Source of the DNA: Clarkia xantiana subsp. parviflora
Taxonomy: Eukaryota > Streptophyta > Magnoliopsida > Myrtales > Onagraceae
Assembly: GCA_036873135.1 (NCBI GenBank)
Contig: JAPTYO010000008.1
Span: forward strand, 39,502,819 to 39,566,818
DNA length: 64,000 nt
Direction: 5' to 3'
Part shown: positions 23,516 to 36,558 of the stretch, piece by piece
How the letters are laid out: each line of letters starts with the position of its first letter
Position numbering within the stretch: position 1 is the first letter of the stretch
Position numbers and translations under genes: made by a program
Notes under the pieces: generated by a model
What the model was told of the DNA's origin: nothing
The model's database searches: none
Seen by the model: only the letters and a program-made list of their open reading frames with translations

Positions 23516-24171
23516 ATATATATATAGATACTAAAAAAAAGAGTGTTCAATGAATCTGATCGTTTTTAGGATTATTATATTTGAATATTGAATAGAAATC
23601 CGTGATAGAGACTAAGGTCAATTAAGCTATTAATGAATTAATAAAATGTAAAAGTTAATAGTATTATTTTATATAAATATAATCCTTCTAAAATTTTGAA
23701 TAAACGTTTTCACAATAAGGAAGGACTATATATTTAGTTCCCTTTAAAAGTCCAAGTTATCTTTGAATACAAAAAAAAAAAGTCCAAGTTATCTCTAATA
23801 GGACGTTTTGATCTTCCACTATTCATAATTGTTTTTTTTTTTTGCTAAATCATTTCTTTCACAAATTAATACAATATTTAGTTATCTATGTTTGCACTGT
23901 GTGACCACACAATCACTTTTTTTTTTTACGTGATTAAATAGTTAAATACGTTTCAGAATGTAATTGAATAGTTTAAACTTGTTTTTTTTAGTAATTTATA
24001 TTTAATCAAACGTGATTAAATAACTATAAAATGACCATTCTACCCGACAATCAATTTCAAGTATTATTTATTAAATTTATTAAAAAAAAATCTTAATCAA
24101 ACTTTGACGGATAAATCGAATCCATCAGAACTATTTATTTTAATTAACTCATATATATATATTTTAATTAA

Positions 24172-24212
<41 letters not shown>

Positions 24213-24883
24213 CAATGACAAATAGCTGTACGGAATAATAATGTCATTTTACCATATTTTAGTTTAGTTTCAAAGTGAAGAAGAGTTATCAATCCATTCA
24301 GTTAATTTATCCTAGAGTTATCAATCCATTCAATCAATCTCCATCGAAATAGAGAATCAATTACTACATAACACCTAAATTAATCAAATATGCAAATAGT
24401 AGAAATGCAACAGCAATTACTCCTTCCCATCTAAACCAATCAACTAAACGGGGTTAGAGCACTCCAGGTTTCAGATTGGAATCCGATGGTTGATTTCAAT
24501 ATAATAAAGAATACGATTAAGATGATAAAGAGCGCGATGAAGATGATAAAAAAACAAGAAGAACATGATAAAAAATGAATATAAAAATGATATTTTGGAT
24601 ATTTCATATAATATAACTAAATAGATACATTAGCGAGCGTAAATATACATTTTAATCATACATTCACATTCACAAACATAAATGGATAAATATGCAAAAT
24701 GTACTCTCTAATTTTAAAATGTACTCTCTAATTCGGATAAACTGGTCAGTTTTCACCAGTTTGCATATAATATAATTAAAAAAATATGTGAGAGTGTCTA
24801 AACTTTGAGTAAGTAATTGGATAATTAATTTTTATATTTTTTTTCAGTCTCAATCTAATCACTACCCTGTCTGTAAATGCAAA
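23516..24883. other. AT-rich upstream flank of the ARI gene
   Basis: No coding or RNA gene was seen. There is an (AT)n tract at 24174-24211 and a short duplicated phrase (GAGTTATCAATCCATTCA) near 24283 and 24315. Confidence 0.5.
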
Positions 24884-24890
24884 TATAAAA
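24884..24890 (+). promoter_or_regulatory. TATA box of the ARI gene
   Basis: TATAAAA is followed about 30 bases later by a pyrimidine-rich leader (24905-24990), typical of plant 5' UTRs, and lies 288 bases before the chosen ATG. Confidence 0.6.
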
Positions 24891-25171
24891 CCCCACTGGC
24901 AAGAGCTTTCTTTTCTCCTCCATTCACCGTCAAACCTCAATTAAAGGCAGGCTTTCTCCTCCTTCCTCTTCTTCATTTGCTTCCCCAAAATTCTCTCTTT
25001 ATATCGTCAGGCAAGAAACCCAAACCCTTTCCCTACCATATTTCGAAGCGCGCTACCCCAATTCCATCGCTTGATCAGCCGTTGAGTCCTGATTTAGCAC
25101 CCTCTATTCCTCTCTTCTTTCTTGCCGGATTTCCCATTTCTGCGCTTTTAGGGTTAGGGTTCGACACCGGG

Positions 25172-28100
25172 ATGGACTCGGATGATGACATGCACGATGC
25201 CAACGATTTGGAGTCGGTTGATGATGATTACTACAGCGACGATAATGATGACAACAGCGATAGCATTGACAGTGATGACGTGTATGATCCCGACGTGCTT
25301 GAAGCTCATCGCAATCAGGTTGTCCACCCTCTTTTGCGTTTTGATTGCTGTTTAGCTTCATTTACTACTCGATAACTGAGCTGCTTAGTGCTGGATTACG
25401 CTTCATAATTGGCGTTTATTTGTCCAACATAGGCCATTATTCTACTCTATCCCCCATGTACCTTTTTTTGAGATGGCTTAGTGCTTTTCAGCTGGAATTT
25501 ACTAATTTGAGCAAGATCAGGCTTCAGTACATTTAGGTACTGTTCCTATCATCTTATATAATAATTTGTTTGTGTTCTTTTGGACCAACACTTAAGTCCT
25601 TGATGGGCCTGATTCTCTTTTTATTTTTTGGATGTGGTTTTAGTGCAATGCACCTTCTATGGTTTGTGAATGCTCGGTTTTGCAATGAAGCAGGAAACCA
25701 TCTTAGCATTTGGAAACTGTGGGGGCAGTGATGGTTTACGCATCAAGCTTAAGATTTTTCACGGTTGATGGTTGTAAAATAATCAATAGCAGAAACATGC
25801 AGTAGCTTCTCTTCATTGTAAAATATTTAGTTTTCGTAGAGATATTTATCTTATATTGGTGTATAACTTCAGCAAGCTATGGACAAAGTGACATTTTCAT
25901 TATCCAGTAATATGAAAGATGGATTTCCAAGGTTATTAAAAGTCCCATCCTTCTTGCTAGCTGCCACTCCACAAATTTTGAACATAACAAGCTTGATTTA
26001 CTTCTACTAAAAAGGAGTAATCTGCTTGCTACTGGGATTATATACAGATTTCGATGACTATGTTGTTTATTATTTTGCCAATGGTATGTGAAACGAAGGA
26101 TCTAATGGTAGGTGGAATGAAGATCACTTGGGTTGTGTAAGACTAAAAAATAGCTGACGTTGGAATCTGGTGCTCTGTTAAGAGATTGCACATCATCTTG
26201 TTAAGATATATTGTCTTGACACACATTTTATTGATGCTTTTTGTCTCTCTATGCGAACTTTCCTTTATGGTGCGTTGGTAATGAACCTTTATGAATAATG
26301 ACCATTAAATGGATATAAACAAAGTCGGGTTGTTGTTAAATTGGCTAAATCATTCTTATTATACTGCTTTATATTTTTAATTAATGTTATATTTTTGTGA
26401 TTCAGCAAAGCTACACCATTCTAAACGAGCATGACATTCGACAACATCAGGAAGATGATATAACAAGAGTGTCCACAGTCCTTTCTATATCTAGGAATGA
26501 TGCAATCATTCTACTCCGCCATTTTAATTGGTATGAATTCCTTGAGTGTATCTGTATAAGGCAACTGCTATATATACTGTAGAATCATAAACTAGGATGA
26601 CGTGAAATTTTTCTTCTTGATGGTTGTAACACTGTAATATTTTGCATAATTAGAAAAGAGACTGCGGTTTAGTAAGAATATTGAACTGGAACTTGTCTTA
26701 TTGCCGGTATTTTTTTTGGATTTTTAGGCTTTTCCTTTCTATGCTATGTATGTGATGGCAAATAAACTGATTTTTCAGGAGAGTTACAACGGTGCATGAA
26801 GCATGGTTTGCAGATGAAGATGCAGTGCGGAAGGCAGTGGGCTTACTGGAAAGGCCACTTGTTCAGTATCATAATTCTGGAGAAGTGAGCTATTATCAGT
26901 GCTTAATAGGTTTTATGCTGAAGACCTGCTTTTTTTTTATTCTATAAATAATGCTGTTTCTGACATTTGCAGATTACTTGTGGAATATGCTTTGAATCCT
27001 ATCCCCGTGATAAGATTTTATCAGCTGCTTGTGGACACCCTTTCTGTGGTTCATGCTGGGCAGGTTTGTCGAATTTATCTGTTTTAGCAGTTCATATGAA
27101 CTGCTAAAACAGTTGTTTCTATCTATCAGTTGTTTCTGTCTGTAATAGAACAATCTTATGACCATCAATCGTGACTTCGCTTCTTTTATTTGAATTTGAA
27201 TATTTAATTTTATTGGCCCTTCATTTGTTCATGAATGTCTAATTATGCCTTGTTGAAGCCTGCATGTCGTTTGAACTGTGTTCTAGATCTGAGTTATTCT
27301 CTGGTGTGTCAAATTAGTTGTTACTGCTGCTTCCTGCTTGTCAACTTCTAGTTGTAGTAAGTTGGAGATAGTTATTTCACAGATTTCAAGTTGTTTCTTG
27401 GCTTTGGACCTGTGGTTCCCTTTTACCCAAAAATATTTCAGCCATTCTACTTGTTCAATGAAGAAAGCACTCTCATTTTTTATGTTTTAATGCATCACTC
27501 TACTATTTTGAAGGCTATATGAGCTCATCCATTGGTGATGGTCCTGGATGCTTGTCACTAAGATGTCCTGATCCATCATGCTCTGCTGCTATTGGTCTAG
27601 ACATGATAAATTCATTAGCCCCTGATGAGGATAAGAAGAAGTATAGATTATATCTTCTTCGTTCTTATATTGAAGACAATAGGAAGGTAAATGTTTCTTT
27701 TGTTACTCTTGCAGTTTGTTTTTGTAGATAGTTATCCTTTGTCTGGATGAAAAATTATGAATGCATATAGATGAGATTAACCTGAGTTTACTTCGTGCCC
27801 TGCTAAAGACCAAGTGGTGTCCTGCCCCTGGTTGCGAATATGCTGTTGAATTTATGACTGGAAGTGAAGTGTTTGATATTTCCTGTCTCTGCTCATACAA
27901 CTTCTGTTGGAAGGTATGTTGCATCAAAGTACACTAGCCTTAGATTTTATATGCATGAATGACCTCATACTCTTTATTTTTGAGGTGCAGTGTACTGAAG
28001 AAGCTCATCGTCCAGTGGACTGTGGTACTGTGTCAAAGTGGATTATGAAGAACAGTGCTGAGTCTGAGAATATGAATTGGTAGGTCAAATTCAGCATTGC

Positions 28101-31100
28101 TTTTCTAATATTCCATTTATCATATCCTGAATTGCTAAAAAAGGAGCATGCAATTCCAAGTTCCAACTATCTTGAAGTTCACTTATTGTCCATTCTTTCT
28201 CCTGTTAATGAATTCAACCACTCATTTACATACATCCAACAGGGTAGCTTCAGGAATCTCATCTAGCTTAATGATATTATTAAGCATTCACCTGTATCTA
28301 ACTTCAGAGTCCATAAGTTCAGATGAGTCCAGAACTGAGACTGGATAGCCTTGCAATTTAGGTTTTTTTTTATAAAAATAATTCCCTTCAGCTTCACATA
28401 AAGCAAGAAACATGCAAATATAATTGGTGGCTATATATAGTCTCAGTTTTCTAGTATTATTACTAGAGAAAAGTAGGCAAGTTGTCCTCTACTTAAGTGG
28501 GAAACAGTATGGTATATACTATCTTCTTTGTATATCATTGTCCTTCTGGAAGATGACATGGAAATATGACAAGAATATCTAAAGAGATGAGGTATCACTA
28601 TCACCATTAGTGAAAAAGAAACGTTTAAGAAGGTCCACTTCTTTGTTTTCTTTTAACTAGAACGGTATAATAAGGAAGCCCTTGGTTTAGTAAAAATGGT
28701 ATTGAGATACTTATTGTCGTGGTCATGTACTAGCCAAAAGATGCTAATTTTTGTTGATGTGCTGTTATAGGATTCTCGCCAATTCAAAGCCTTGTCCAAA
28801 GTGCAAGCGACCGATTGAGAAAAACCAAGGATGTATGCACATGACGTGTACACCGCCTTGTAAATTTGAGTTCTGCTGGTAAGTCCTGGTGTTGTCATGG
28901 GATTAGTATTCGTGTTATCTATTTTGGAATACAGATACTATAGTTGATTAGTGATGCCTAAAGATCTAATCTTTAACATGTAAATGCTTTTATGTTTGTG
29001 TGAAGGCTCTGTCTCGGCGCTTGGTCAGATCATGGAGAGCGAACAGGTGGTTTTTATGCTTGTAACCGCTATGAGGCAGCTAAGCAGGAAGGAGCAGTAA
29101 GTGCTCTTGACCCTTTCAGCTGCTCGCGTTGTATATGTATGGTATATGTTAAAGTCAAGTGTCTCCTCCATTATGAGTGTACCTCACCGGTTGGTGCGTG
29201 GATATTTGAGCCACGCTATATAAACAAGTGGGCTACCTCCTCATTTCACCAATTGGTTTTAAGATGGTACCCTCAGTTGCTCTTGGTTGGTCCGTTGGGT
29301 TTGGCTCGGCCTAATGTAGAATTTAGCATGGTATCAGAGCCCAGTTCCGATTAGCGGTGTTGGGTTTATGTTTCATTTGTTGACTCAACGTACCATATTT
29401 GTCCGGTCAGGGCTGGGTGTAAGAGTGAGGTTTGTTGAAATTAGTCACAACTCGTCCGGATTTGAAAAGTCGGTACCTTAATCAAAGAGCATGCAGGGAG
29501 TGTTGAAGTCAAGTGTCTCTTCCGGTGCGAGTGTACCACACCGGTTGTTGTGGATATTTGAGCGTCATATAAGCAAGTGGACTACCTCCTCCTATCACCA
29601 ATTGGTTTTAGGATGGAGCCCCCACTTTTATAAATGTTGCTCTTTGTTGGCCTGTTAGGTTTGGTTTGACCCAATTAGGAATTTTACAGTATATAAACTC
29701 ACCATTAGATGACTGTCAAGTTTAAAGTATGTGAATTAGCATGTTGAGTTCCCATGAAGTTATTAATTTCTATGCATGAATTGTGCTTTATTTTCTCAGT
29801 ATGATGAGGCTGAAAGGAGAAGAGAAATGGCAAAAAATTCCTTGGAGAGATACACTCATTATTATGAGCGTTGGGCAAGCAATCAGTTGGTATGTGCTGA
29901 AAACTCCCTATAGGCCAGCTGATAAATTTTATTCTCTTATGAATTTATTATATCATTTGTTTAGCGTATTCTGTTTACAAGGCTCTGTTTTGTTTTTGCA
30001 GTCGAGGCAAAAGGCTATTGCTGATTTGCACCAAATGCAAACCGTGCATGTGAGTATATATCTTACTGTGTTCATTTGTGATTTTTGTCCTTGTTCATAA
30101 GTTAACGTAGGTTTCCAGGGAGAATCCAAATAAAATGAGTATGGTAGAAAATGTAGGTGAGATGGGAGAAACAATTGCTTAGGAGGTCTGTCTGCAGAAT
30201 TATTGAGACAGACCATTAGTCTATGGTATTATTGACATAGGTATATCACGTTCCCAAGTTGGATGTAGAGTTCTGAGTTGTGTTGTTGGCTTTGTTTCCT
30301 GTTACTTCTAATGAAAGAACATATATCATGCATATTCATCTTTTATGCGTTTATAGTTTTGTAATGCATTATTATTGGTATCTTCTTAACTTCTATGCCG
30401 TACTGATGAGAAGCTTAGGGTGGTTTATTCCTTTGATGAACATGTTGTTTCCGAGTAATGTTTACCCTTTGCGTTTTTCAGCTTGAGAAGCTAAGTGATA
30501 CTCAGTGCCAGCCTGAATCCCAGCTCAAATTCATTATAGAGGCTTGGCAGCAGGTGTGATTAAATTGAACTCTGGGCTTTCATTAGTATCAGGAGGAGCA
30601 AGACCTATGGTAATTGCTTGTGCATGGTGATAATAATTTGAGTGTGGATATATGCAGATTGTGGAATGTAGGCGAGTGCTTAAGTGGACCTATTCTTATG
30701 GGTACTATCTTGATGAGAGCGAGCTTGCAAAAAAGCAATTTTTTGAGTACTTGCAAGGTGGTTTCTAAATAAATAGTAGGTTGTTTGGTGCATGAACTAG
30801 TTAGAGTTGTGGCTAAAATGGGAGAGAATGTTTGTACCCTCCACTGATCAGGTGAGGCAGAGTCAGGATTAGAGAGGCTTCATCAATGTGCAGAAAAAGA
30901 ACTGCATCAGTTCCTAAGTGATGGTGGATCGTCTACGTCTTTCAATGAGTTCCGCACCAAGTTGGCTGGGTTGACCAGGTACATTATGAAGTTAATTATT
31001 TTTGTTTCCCACCCCTAACATATATATATATAATTAAAAAGATGGTGGGGGGGTGTTTTGATTGTAATGTAACACAGTGTGACAAAGAACTATTTTGAGA

Positions 31101-31336
31101 ACCTGGTGAGGGCATTGGAGAATGGATTGTCAGATGTGGATTCTGGAGGAGGAGAAGGAAGTAGCTCTAAAAATGGAGGAGGAGGAAGTAAAGCAGCAGC
31201 AGCAAGGAGTGTTGGGAAAGGAAAGGTTGTGGGAGGAAGCAGAACTGAGGAATTGACACATTGGGCTTGTGATCACTGCACTTTTGCTAATGTTAAGACT
31301 GCTACCATTTGCCAGATGTGTCACCAGAGGCGTTAG
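25172..31336 (+). CDS. ARI: ARIADNE-type RBR E3 ubiquitin-protein ligase
   Basis: RBR ligases take ubiquitin from an E2 onto a cysteine in RING2 and pass it to substrate. Fifteen exons join in frame to 576 residues, the usual ARI5/7/8-type length: 25172-25318, 26406-26530, 26779-26884, 26973-27063, 27514-27686, 27809-27913, 27991-28079, 28771-28878, 29006-29096, 29800-29889, 30002-30049, 30482-30553, 30658-30757, 30852-30978, 31078-31336. All introns are GT-AG. The N-terminus is acidic (residues 1-45, starting MDSDDDM). RING1 spans C129 to C179, IBR C218 to C260 and RING2 C287 to C317; C300 in GCMHMTC is the expected catalytic cysteine. An Ariadne helical domain follows, and a RanBP2-type zinc finger ends the protein (W553, C555, C558, C569, C572). 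I chose 25172 rather than the in-frame ATG at 24977 because it gives the family-typical start. All zinc ligands are present, so the gene looks functional. Confidence 0.93.
29147..29688 (+). mobile_element. Intact TRIM retrotransposon in ARI intron 9
   Basis: This 542-bp element has LTRs at 29147-29328 and 29501-29688, both starting TGTT and ending CA. A primer binding site TGGTATCAGAGC (29329-29340, initiator tRNA-Met type) follows the first LTR, and a purine-rich tract (GCAGGGAG) precedes the second. It is flanked by 5-bp duplications GTATA (29142-29146 and 29689-29693). There is no coding capacity, as expected for terminal-repeat retrotransposons in miniature. The intron's splice sites are unaffected. 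A related partial LTR lies at 45812-45975 on the other strand. Confidence 0.9.
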
Positions 31337-33530
31337 TAGAAAAAGAGTTGTCATTCAATTCAATCTCATCATCATTCCATATTATTATTACAGAAAGGAA
31401 AACATCAGCAGCTGCAGCTGCAGCTGCATGTGTATGTTATGTGATGATGATGCTAAGTACTACTAGTTACATACATTCATACAGATAGATCATCAGATGT
31501 ATATAGGTGGTGGGTGATGGTTGTTTTATTTGAAAAAAAAAGGTGTTGACTATTTAGTTATTTTGGTGGAGTGAGGATGTGTTGTGGTGTTGTGTCTTGT
31601 TCCTGTTGTTGACTAGATCAGTCAAATGTTGAAAGTTGGGGAATGTTCTGACCATGACATGTTTTTTTCTTTTGTATTTTATGTATGCATATATTGCTGT
31701 ATGTGTATGCATATCTATCTGGTTTAGGGTTGCTCTAGTTTAGGACCCACATGAGGTCAGTCGGTTGAGGCTCTGCAAGATCAAGCTTACAGAGCTGAAA
31801 CCAGTTGAAGGCAGCTCTATCACTGATTGATTTTACCAAATGTACTATTCTAATTAATTAATTAAATTGGGGGTGTCTTTAACTTTGTTCTCTTAATTAA
31901 AGTCACTTTTAATTCAGCAAACTTGAGCATTAACCCAAAAGACTAGAGCTTTCCTCTAAAAAAATTATGGCTAGGGTAGACCAGAGTGCTTGAGTTTGGA
32001 GACAAATTTTAAAGACAAGTTGAGACCAATTTCTTTCTTCAAACATAATAAATATATGATTGCATGGCTTTAATTAAATAAATATGTCCATTCATCAACC
32101 AACAAAAAAAGAGAGGCCAAATTGTTCATAACTAGCCTCATAATTTTTTCGGGTCTGTGGGACGGAATTGTGTATCAAATCAACCAAATTATGACACATA
32201 GAAGAAGTCTGATCCATTCAAACAATAAGATCTGAAATATATAAGATAATCTTACCTTCATACAGCTTGCCGGAGAAAATCCCAGAGCCGCCTTGTGTTT
32301 TTCCTTTCCTCCACAACCTCCAAAATTCACCCATCTAGTGCAACGGACTTAAATTCAAAGTAACTAGGTGGAAGATATTGCAAGTGACCTAGATGTACGT
32401 TTAGCGTTTTATACGAGAGAGCAGGCGATACAAATACATAGAGAAATAATAAGAAATTGATGGAAAGTTAAGGAATTTGCATTTTGTAAGAGAGAGCAGG
32501 CGATTCGAATACATAGAGAAATAATAAGAAATGGAGAGAATTTGCATTTTATAAGAGAGAGCAGGCGATACAAACAATAACATAAATTTTATGTGAAGAA
32601 ATTAAGAGTTTTTTTATGGGAAAAGAACACGTCAGCCTTAATTACTTACTTTGTTTGACTAACCATTTTATTTAATATTGTATGATGAATTTTAAGCGTT
32701 ACAACGATAAGACGACTAGCTAGGTCTTAATTTCACCTAGACTAAGACTTTATTTAGATTGCAAAGTGATATAACAACCTCCAAGACGAACATGCGTTTA
32801 TGATGGACGGATGATAATAGAAAGGAGATCTAATACGCTCTTCAGGACTTATATTATTTCTGTTCATTGTCTTTAGTTCGTTAAAGTGTTTTTCAACAAT
32901 TATTAAGCTGAACTTATGTGTTAGGTGTTTAGACCATATGTCTATTGTTTTTGTTATTTTCATTTGGTTATTTAATGGTCCAATAAGCAAAAAAAATAAA
33001 AAATATCAAGCCTCATTATATAAGTCAATTAGGGGTTGTTTTAATCAACTATGAGCGCCATTAGAGTTAGTTTGTAGCCTTTAAAGAGAGCCACCTAAGG
33101 GGTTGGCCGAAGTTTCAAGTTAGAATTCATATTTATGAGTAATTTATTCTCTTGGTTCTTTGAAAAATCGAACTTATCAGATTGTTCCGTGGCATTCGAC
33201 TTCAACTTATCAATAAAGTTTTCCATCATTGATTGTGGAGTCATCACCGTATCAAGGTTCTTCATGTTGGCAATTGAGTAATTTGGGCCGCTCTTCATGG
33301 TAGCCCACATTAACCCAACCCAATTGAGGTGTAAGTTAATTCGAGTAATTAGTCATAATATATGAGGCTTGGTCGAATTAATTAAGGTTAGGGGCCCTAC
33401 TGAGTTTGCTCATTAACTATTAAATTTAATGTTCACTAACAGTGGATCACTTGCATGATTCGGACGGCCCTATAATACTTGGGGGGTTAAGTTTTCGTAA
33501 CCTCCTTAATTAATGATGAGTAAATATATT
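31337..33530. other. Downstream flank of ARI and intergenic DNA
   Basis: Bases 31337-31700 are probably the ARI 3' UTR and terminator region. The rest shows no recognised gene. A 71-residue minus-strand frame at 33095-33310 has no motif I know. Three diverged copies of a unit containing AGAGAGCAGGCGAT and ACATAGAGAAATAATAAGAA lie at 32409-32575. Confidence 0.45.
32409..32575. repeat. Short tandem repeat, three diverged units
   Basis: The phrase TTTTATA/GTAAGAGAGAGCAGGCGAT occurs near 32408, 32482 and 32547, with ACATAGAGAAATAATAAGAA after the first two. Confidence 0.75.
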
Positions 33531-34095
33531 TGTTAAGCCTAAAGGATATATGGTATATATATATATATTTGTCTAGGATAATTATATACATATATATATT
33601 TGATTCTATTTTAGGTAATATATATATTTGGGAAAATATTATATCTTTATATATCTTCGGATTTAAATATATATTGTTGCCAATATTTACCTATCTATAT
33701 CTTGGAAACAAATCACATCCTCCCCTATATAAATGGACCAATTCGGCCGAACCTAACAAGAACTCACAAGTTATTGTGCAACTAATCATTCAAACCACCA
33801 ATAGAGAGTTTAAAGAGGAAACCCTATTACATAGACCCCTAGTCTACTTCTTCCTTACCGTGAGGTTTAGTACGTGGAGAATAGAGCATTCATTTCCGCG
33901 TAAAGCAAGATTGAAGGACCCCGATCGGCAAACGCAAAGCAACCTTGTTGAAGACGCCTGGGAACGAAGGAACTTAAAGATAAAGAAAGTGCCATATCAT
34001 TAAGCAAGGACCTGTGAGATAAGCTTGCCAATAACGAGTAGTTTGCTTATTGTTTTGCTTATTTTTTTGTTTGTGATTATCCATTATTTTCAACA
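33531..34095 (+). repeat. Copia-type LTR with following primer binding site
   Basis: The LTR starts TGTTAAG and ends CAACA, and TGGTATCAGAGC (34097-34108), the copia initiator-Met primer site, follows after one base. A TATA box (CTATATAAATG) lies near 33725. Internal coding sequence of the same orientation is not found next to it; an inverted RT fragment begins at 34738. Confidence 0.6.
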
Positions 34096-34108
34096 GTGGT
34101 ATCAGAGC

Positions 34109-34737
34109 TAGTATATGTTGTGTTTACGGTTTGTGATTGTTGTTTGATTTTGGATTTGGGGTTCTTGAATACGTTAGTTTAATTAGGGTAAAATAAGATT
34201 TCTTAGTTGCTAAGAAACAAGCAATCCAATCCGATATTTGGACCAGAATCGCATGTCAAACATAAATATAACCTATGGAGATTAGGTTTTGAAAACGTGT
34301 ATTATGAAAAGAGTCGCCACTAGTTAATTATAAGGCTAACTAGAATTCTAAACTACCTAAGCAAATAACAAATTAAATAATTAGGTATTAAATCGGTTTA
34401 TGATCAGAAATTCGAGTTCGGGAGTTCTGTTACTAATTTAGAAAAAAAATAATTTGTAATTACGCCATTTCGGTACTCAATTAACTTATTTACCAATTTT
34501 ATCTTTAAACTATATATGACTCAAATTAATTAAAATTGTGAAACAAATATCAAATTACAGCACTTAGAGATTAGTAATTATGAACCAATTCTACCTAAAT
34601 AAAATTATAATCCATTGCTTAAATGAGGTCTAAAATTCGTAAAAATTATCAAACATATTTATACAACATAACGTATTTAATACTACATAGTTTTAGACAA
34701 TTGAACTTATATTATTCAGTTATCAAGTCTTAGTGTA
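34109..34737. other. Copia leader or unrelated AT-rich DNA
   Basis: This lies just downstream of the primer binding site at 34097 and has no recognised coding sequence. Confidence 0.4.
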
Positions 34738-35461
34738 CACGCAGGGATTCTCGTGAAGATTTATGAATCCATTGCCGACAATTTCCTCGTGGAACCCGCG
34801 GTACCATTGTCGGGACGATTGTTTAAGATCATAGATCGATCTTTGGAGTTAACAAACTTTACGTCCGTTCCCAAGGGTTGAGAAACCCTTTGTTTGCTCC
34901 ATGTCGATCTCTTCCTCCAATTTTTTATGAAGGAAGACCGTCTTAACATCCATCTGGTGCAGCTCGAGATCGAGGCTAGCAACCATGGCCAAAATGGCCC
35001 GGACCGTGATGTAATGCACAGTCGGTGAGTAAGTCTCATCAAAGTCCACTCTGTGGAGTTAGGTATATCATTTCGCGACAATTCGAGATTTGTACCGCTA
35101 AACGTTTCCATCAGCAGTGAGTTTCAATTTCAGAACCCACTTTGCCACGATTGCTCTGCGATTAGCAAGAAAAATCAACTAACTTCCAAACTGAATTGAC
35201 TTCCATTGAGGGCGAAGTCTTCCTCCATTGCTTTCCTTCATTCCATCGCTTGAGGACCTTCCATAGCTTGTTTAACCGTGACCGGTTCATCAACTGAAGT
35301 CAGAGTGAATAACTCACCATTCTCGATGGGAAACTTCTTGGGAGAAGTTCTTTGCCTTTGTCTGCGTCTAGGCTCATCATTCCCATCTTGAACTAAGCTC
35401 CCACTAGGAACAATGCTACCACCAGGAACAATGCTCCCACTAGGAATTATGGCGTTATTGG
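34738..35461 (-). pseudogene. Inverted Tork-like copia RT fragment
   Basis: On the minus strand this matches the RT N-terminal half of the plus-strand copia copy at 40075-40755. Recognisable pieces are QRQRTSP, DFDETYSPTV and LELHQMDVKTVFLHKKLEEE. Several frameshifts and stops break it. The upstream end stops exactly where the next LTR begins (35462), and the other end near the GTGTACACG phrase that also ends the similarity at 40755-40765. Confidence 0.8.
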
Positions 35462-36057
35462 TGTTGGAATTTGGAGTAAATGGGTCGTCGTAATAAGGAG
35501 CCCATTAATATAAGCCCAACATGCTAAGAAAAACTGGAGTATGACACATAAGGGATTTTGGGTCAGGCCAAAATCCCTATGAGCCTTAAATGGCCCAAAA
35601 AGGGCTAGCCCAATTTACCTATAGGTTAGGTCGAAATATGTATTAAGCCCTAGGTGGGTTTTGCTCACATCCTCTTATAAATATGATGTGTTAGGAGATT
35701 TCTGAGGGTTAATCACTTTCTTCCTTTTAGTAGTCACAATGAAATCCCACTCCCTAATTACTAAGGGTTTCAGCGGAACCACCTATAACACAAGGAGGTG
35801 CCGAATTGAGACAAGAAATTCACCCCGGAGATCCATCCATCAACCGAATTGAAGAGGCTTTGGTGTGGAGACCATTGCCTGTGGATTGCTCTCTGTTGAG
35901 AGTTCCCGTAGGACACCGTCTGACAGATCGTGAACTCTTTCGTGACGTTCCTCTGCTACAGAAAGAAAAACTGGTATGTGCTCCCTTTCCGATGCGTAAT
36001 ATGTTTACAAGAATGTGACTAGGTTTTGATCGGTAATTGTATCCCCTAAATCCATCA
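35462..36057 (+). repeat. Copia LTR followed by primer binding site
   Basis: The LTR starts TGTTGGAATT and ends CCATCA; TGGTATCAAAGC, a one-base variant of the copia primer site, is at 36059-36070. A TATA-like CTTATAAATA lies near 35672. It is probably the 5' LTR of the decayed element whose coding remnants run to 41545. Confidence 0.6.
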
Positions 36058-36070
36058 GTGGTATCAAAGC

Positions 36071-36483
36071 TTGTGTAGGGTGATCATGAGTTTTGCTAAA
36101 ACTATGTTGATGATAATCAATGAAAACGTGATTTTTCTTAAAATTGAACTTTGGATTTTTATTCGAGGTAAATTTGATATTGAAATTGCACACTAGACCC
36201 TAGGGCCGCGACATAGCCTAGGACAGGCCACAGCGAACTATATATATAAAAAAAATGTTTTTGCCGGGGGCGACAAGGTGGTGGCCGGCGGCCCTAGGGT
36301 TAGTCAACGTAAAATCTTGACATTAATTATCGATATATTCTATGCATGATTTTATGGATATAGATATAATTGGTGATTTATTTATTGCCTAAATGATTGA
36401 GAAAAATATATATTGATAGATTTTATCCATAATATAGAATCTAATCAATTATAGATATATATTGTGCATTAATTAACTATGGG

Positions 36484-36558
<75 letters not shown>

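Noticed and set aside
24977..25171. In-frame upstream ATG as the ARI start
   Set aside because: The extra 65 residues do not look like the family's N-terminus, and the acidic MDSDDDM start at 25172 is family-typical; the region is better read as 5' UTR.
29147..29688. TRIM as a Cassandra element carrying a 5S rRNA-like promoter
   Set aside because: No 5S-like internal control sequence was recognised in either LTR.
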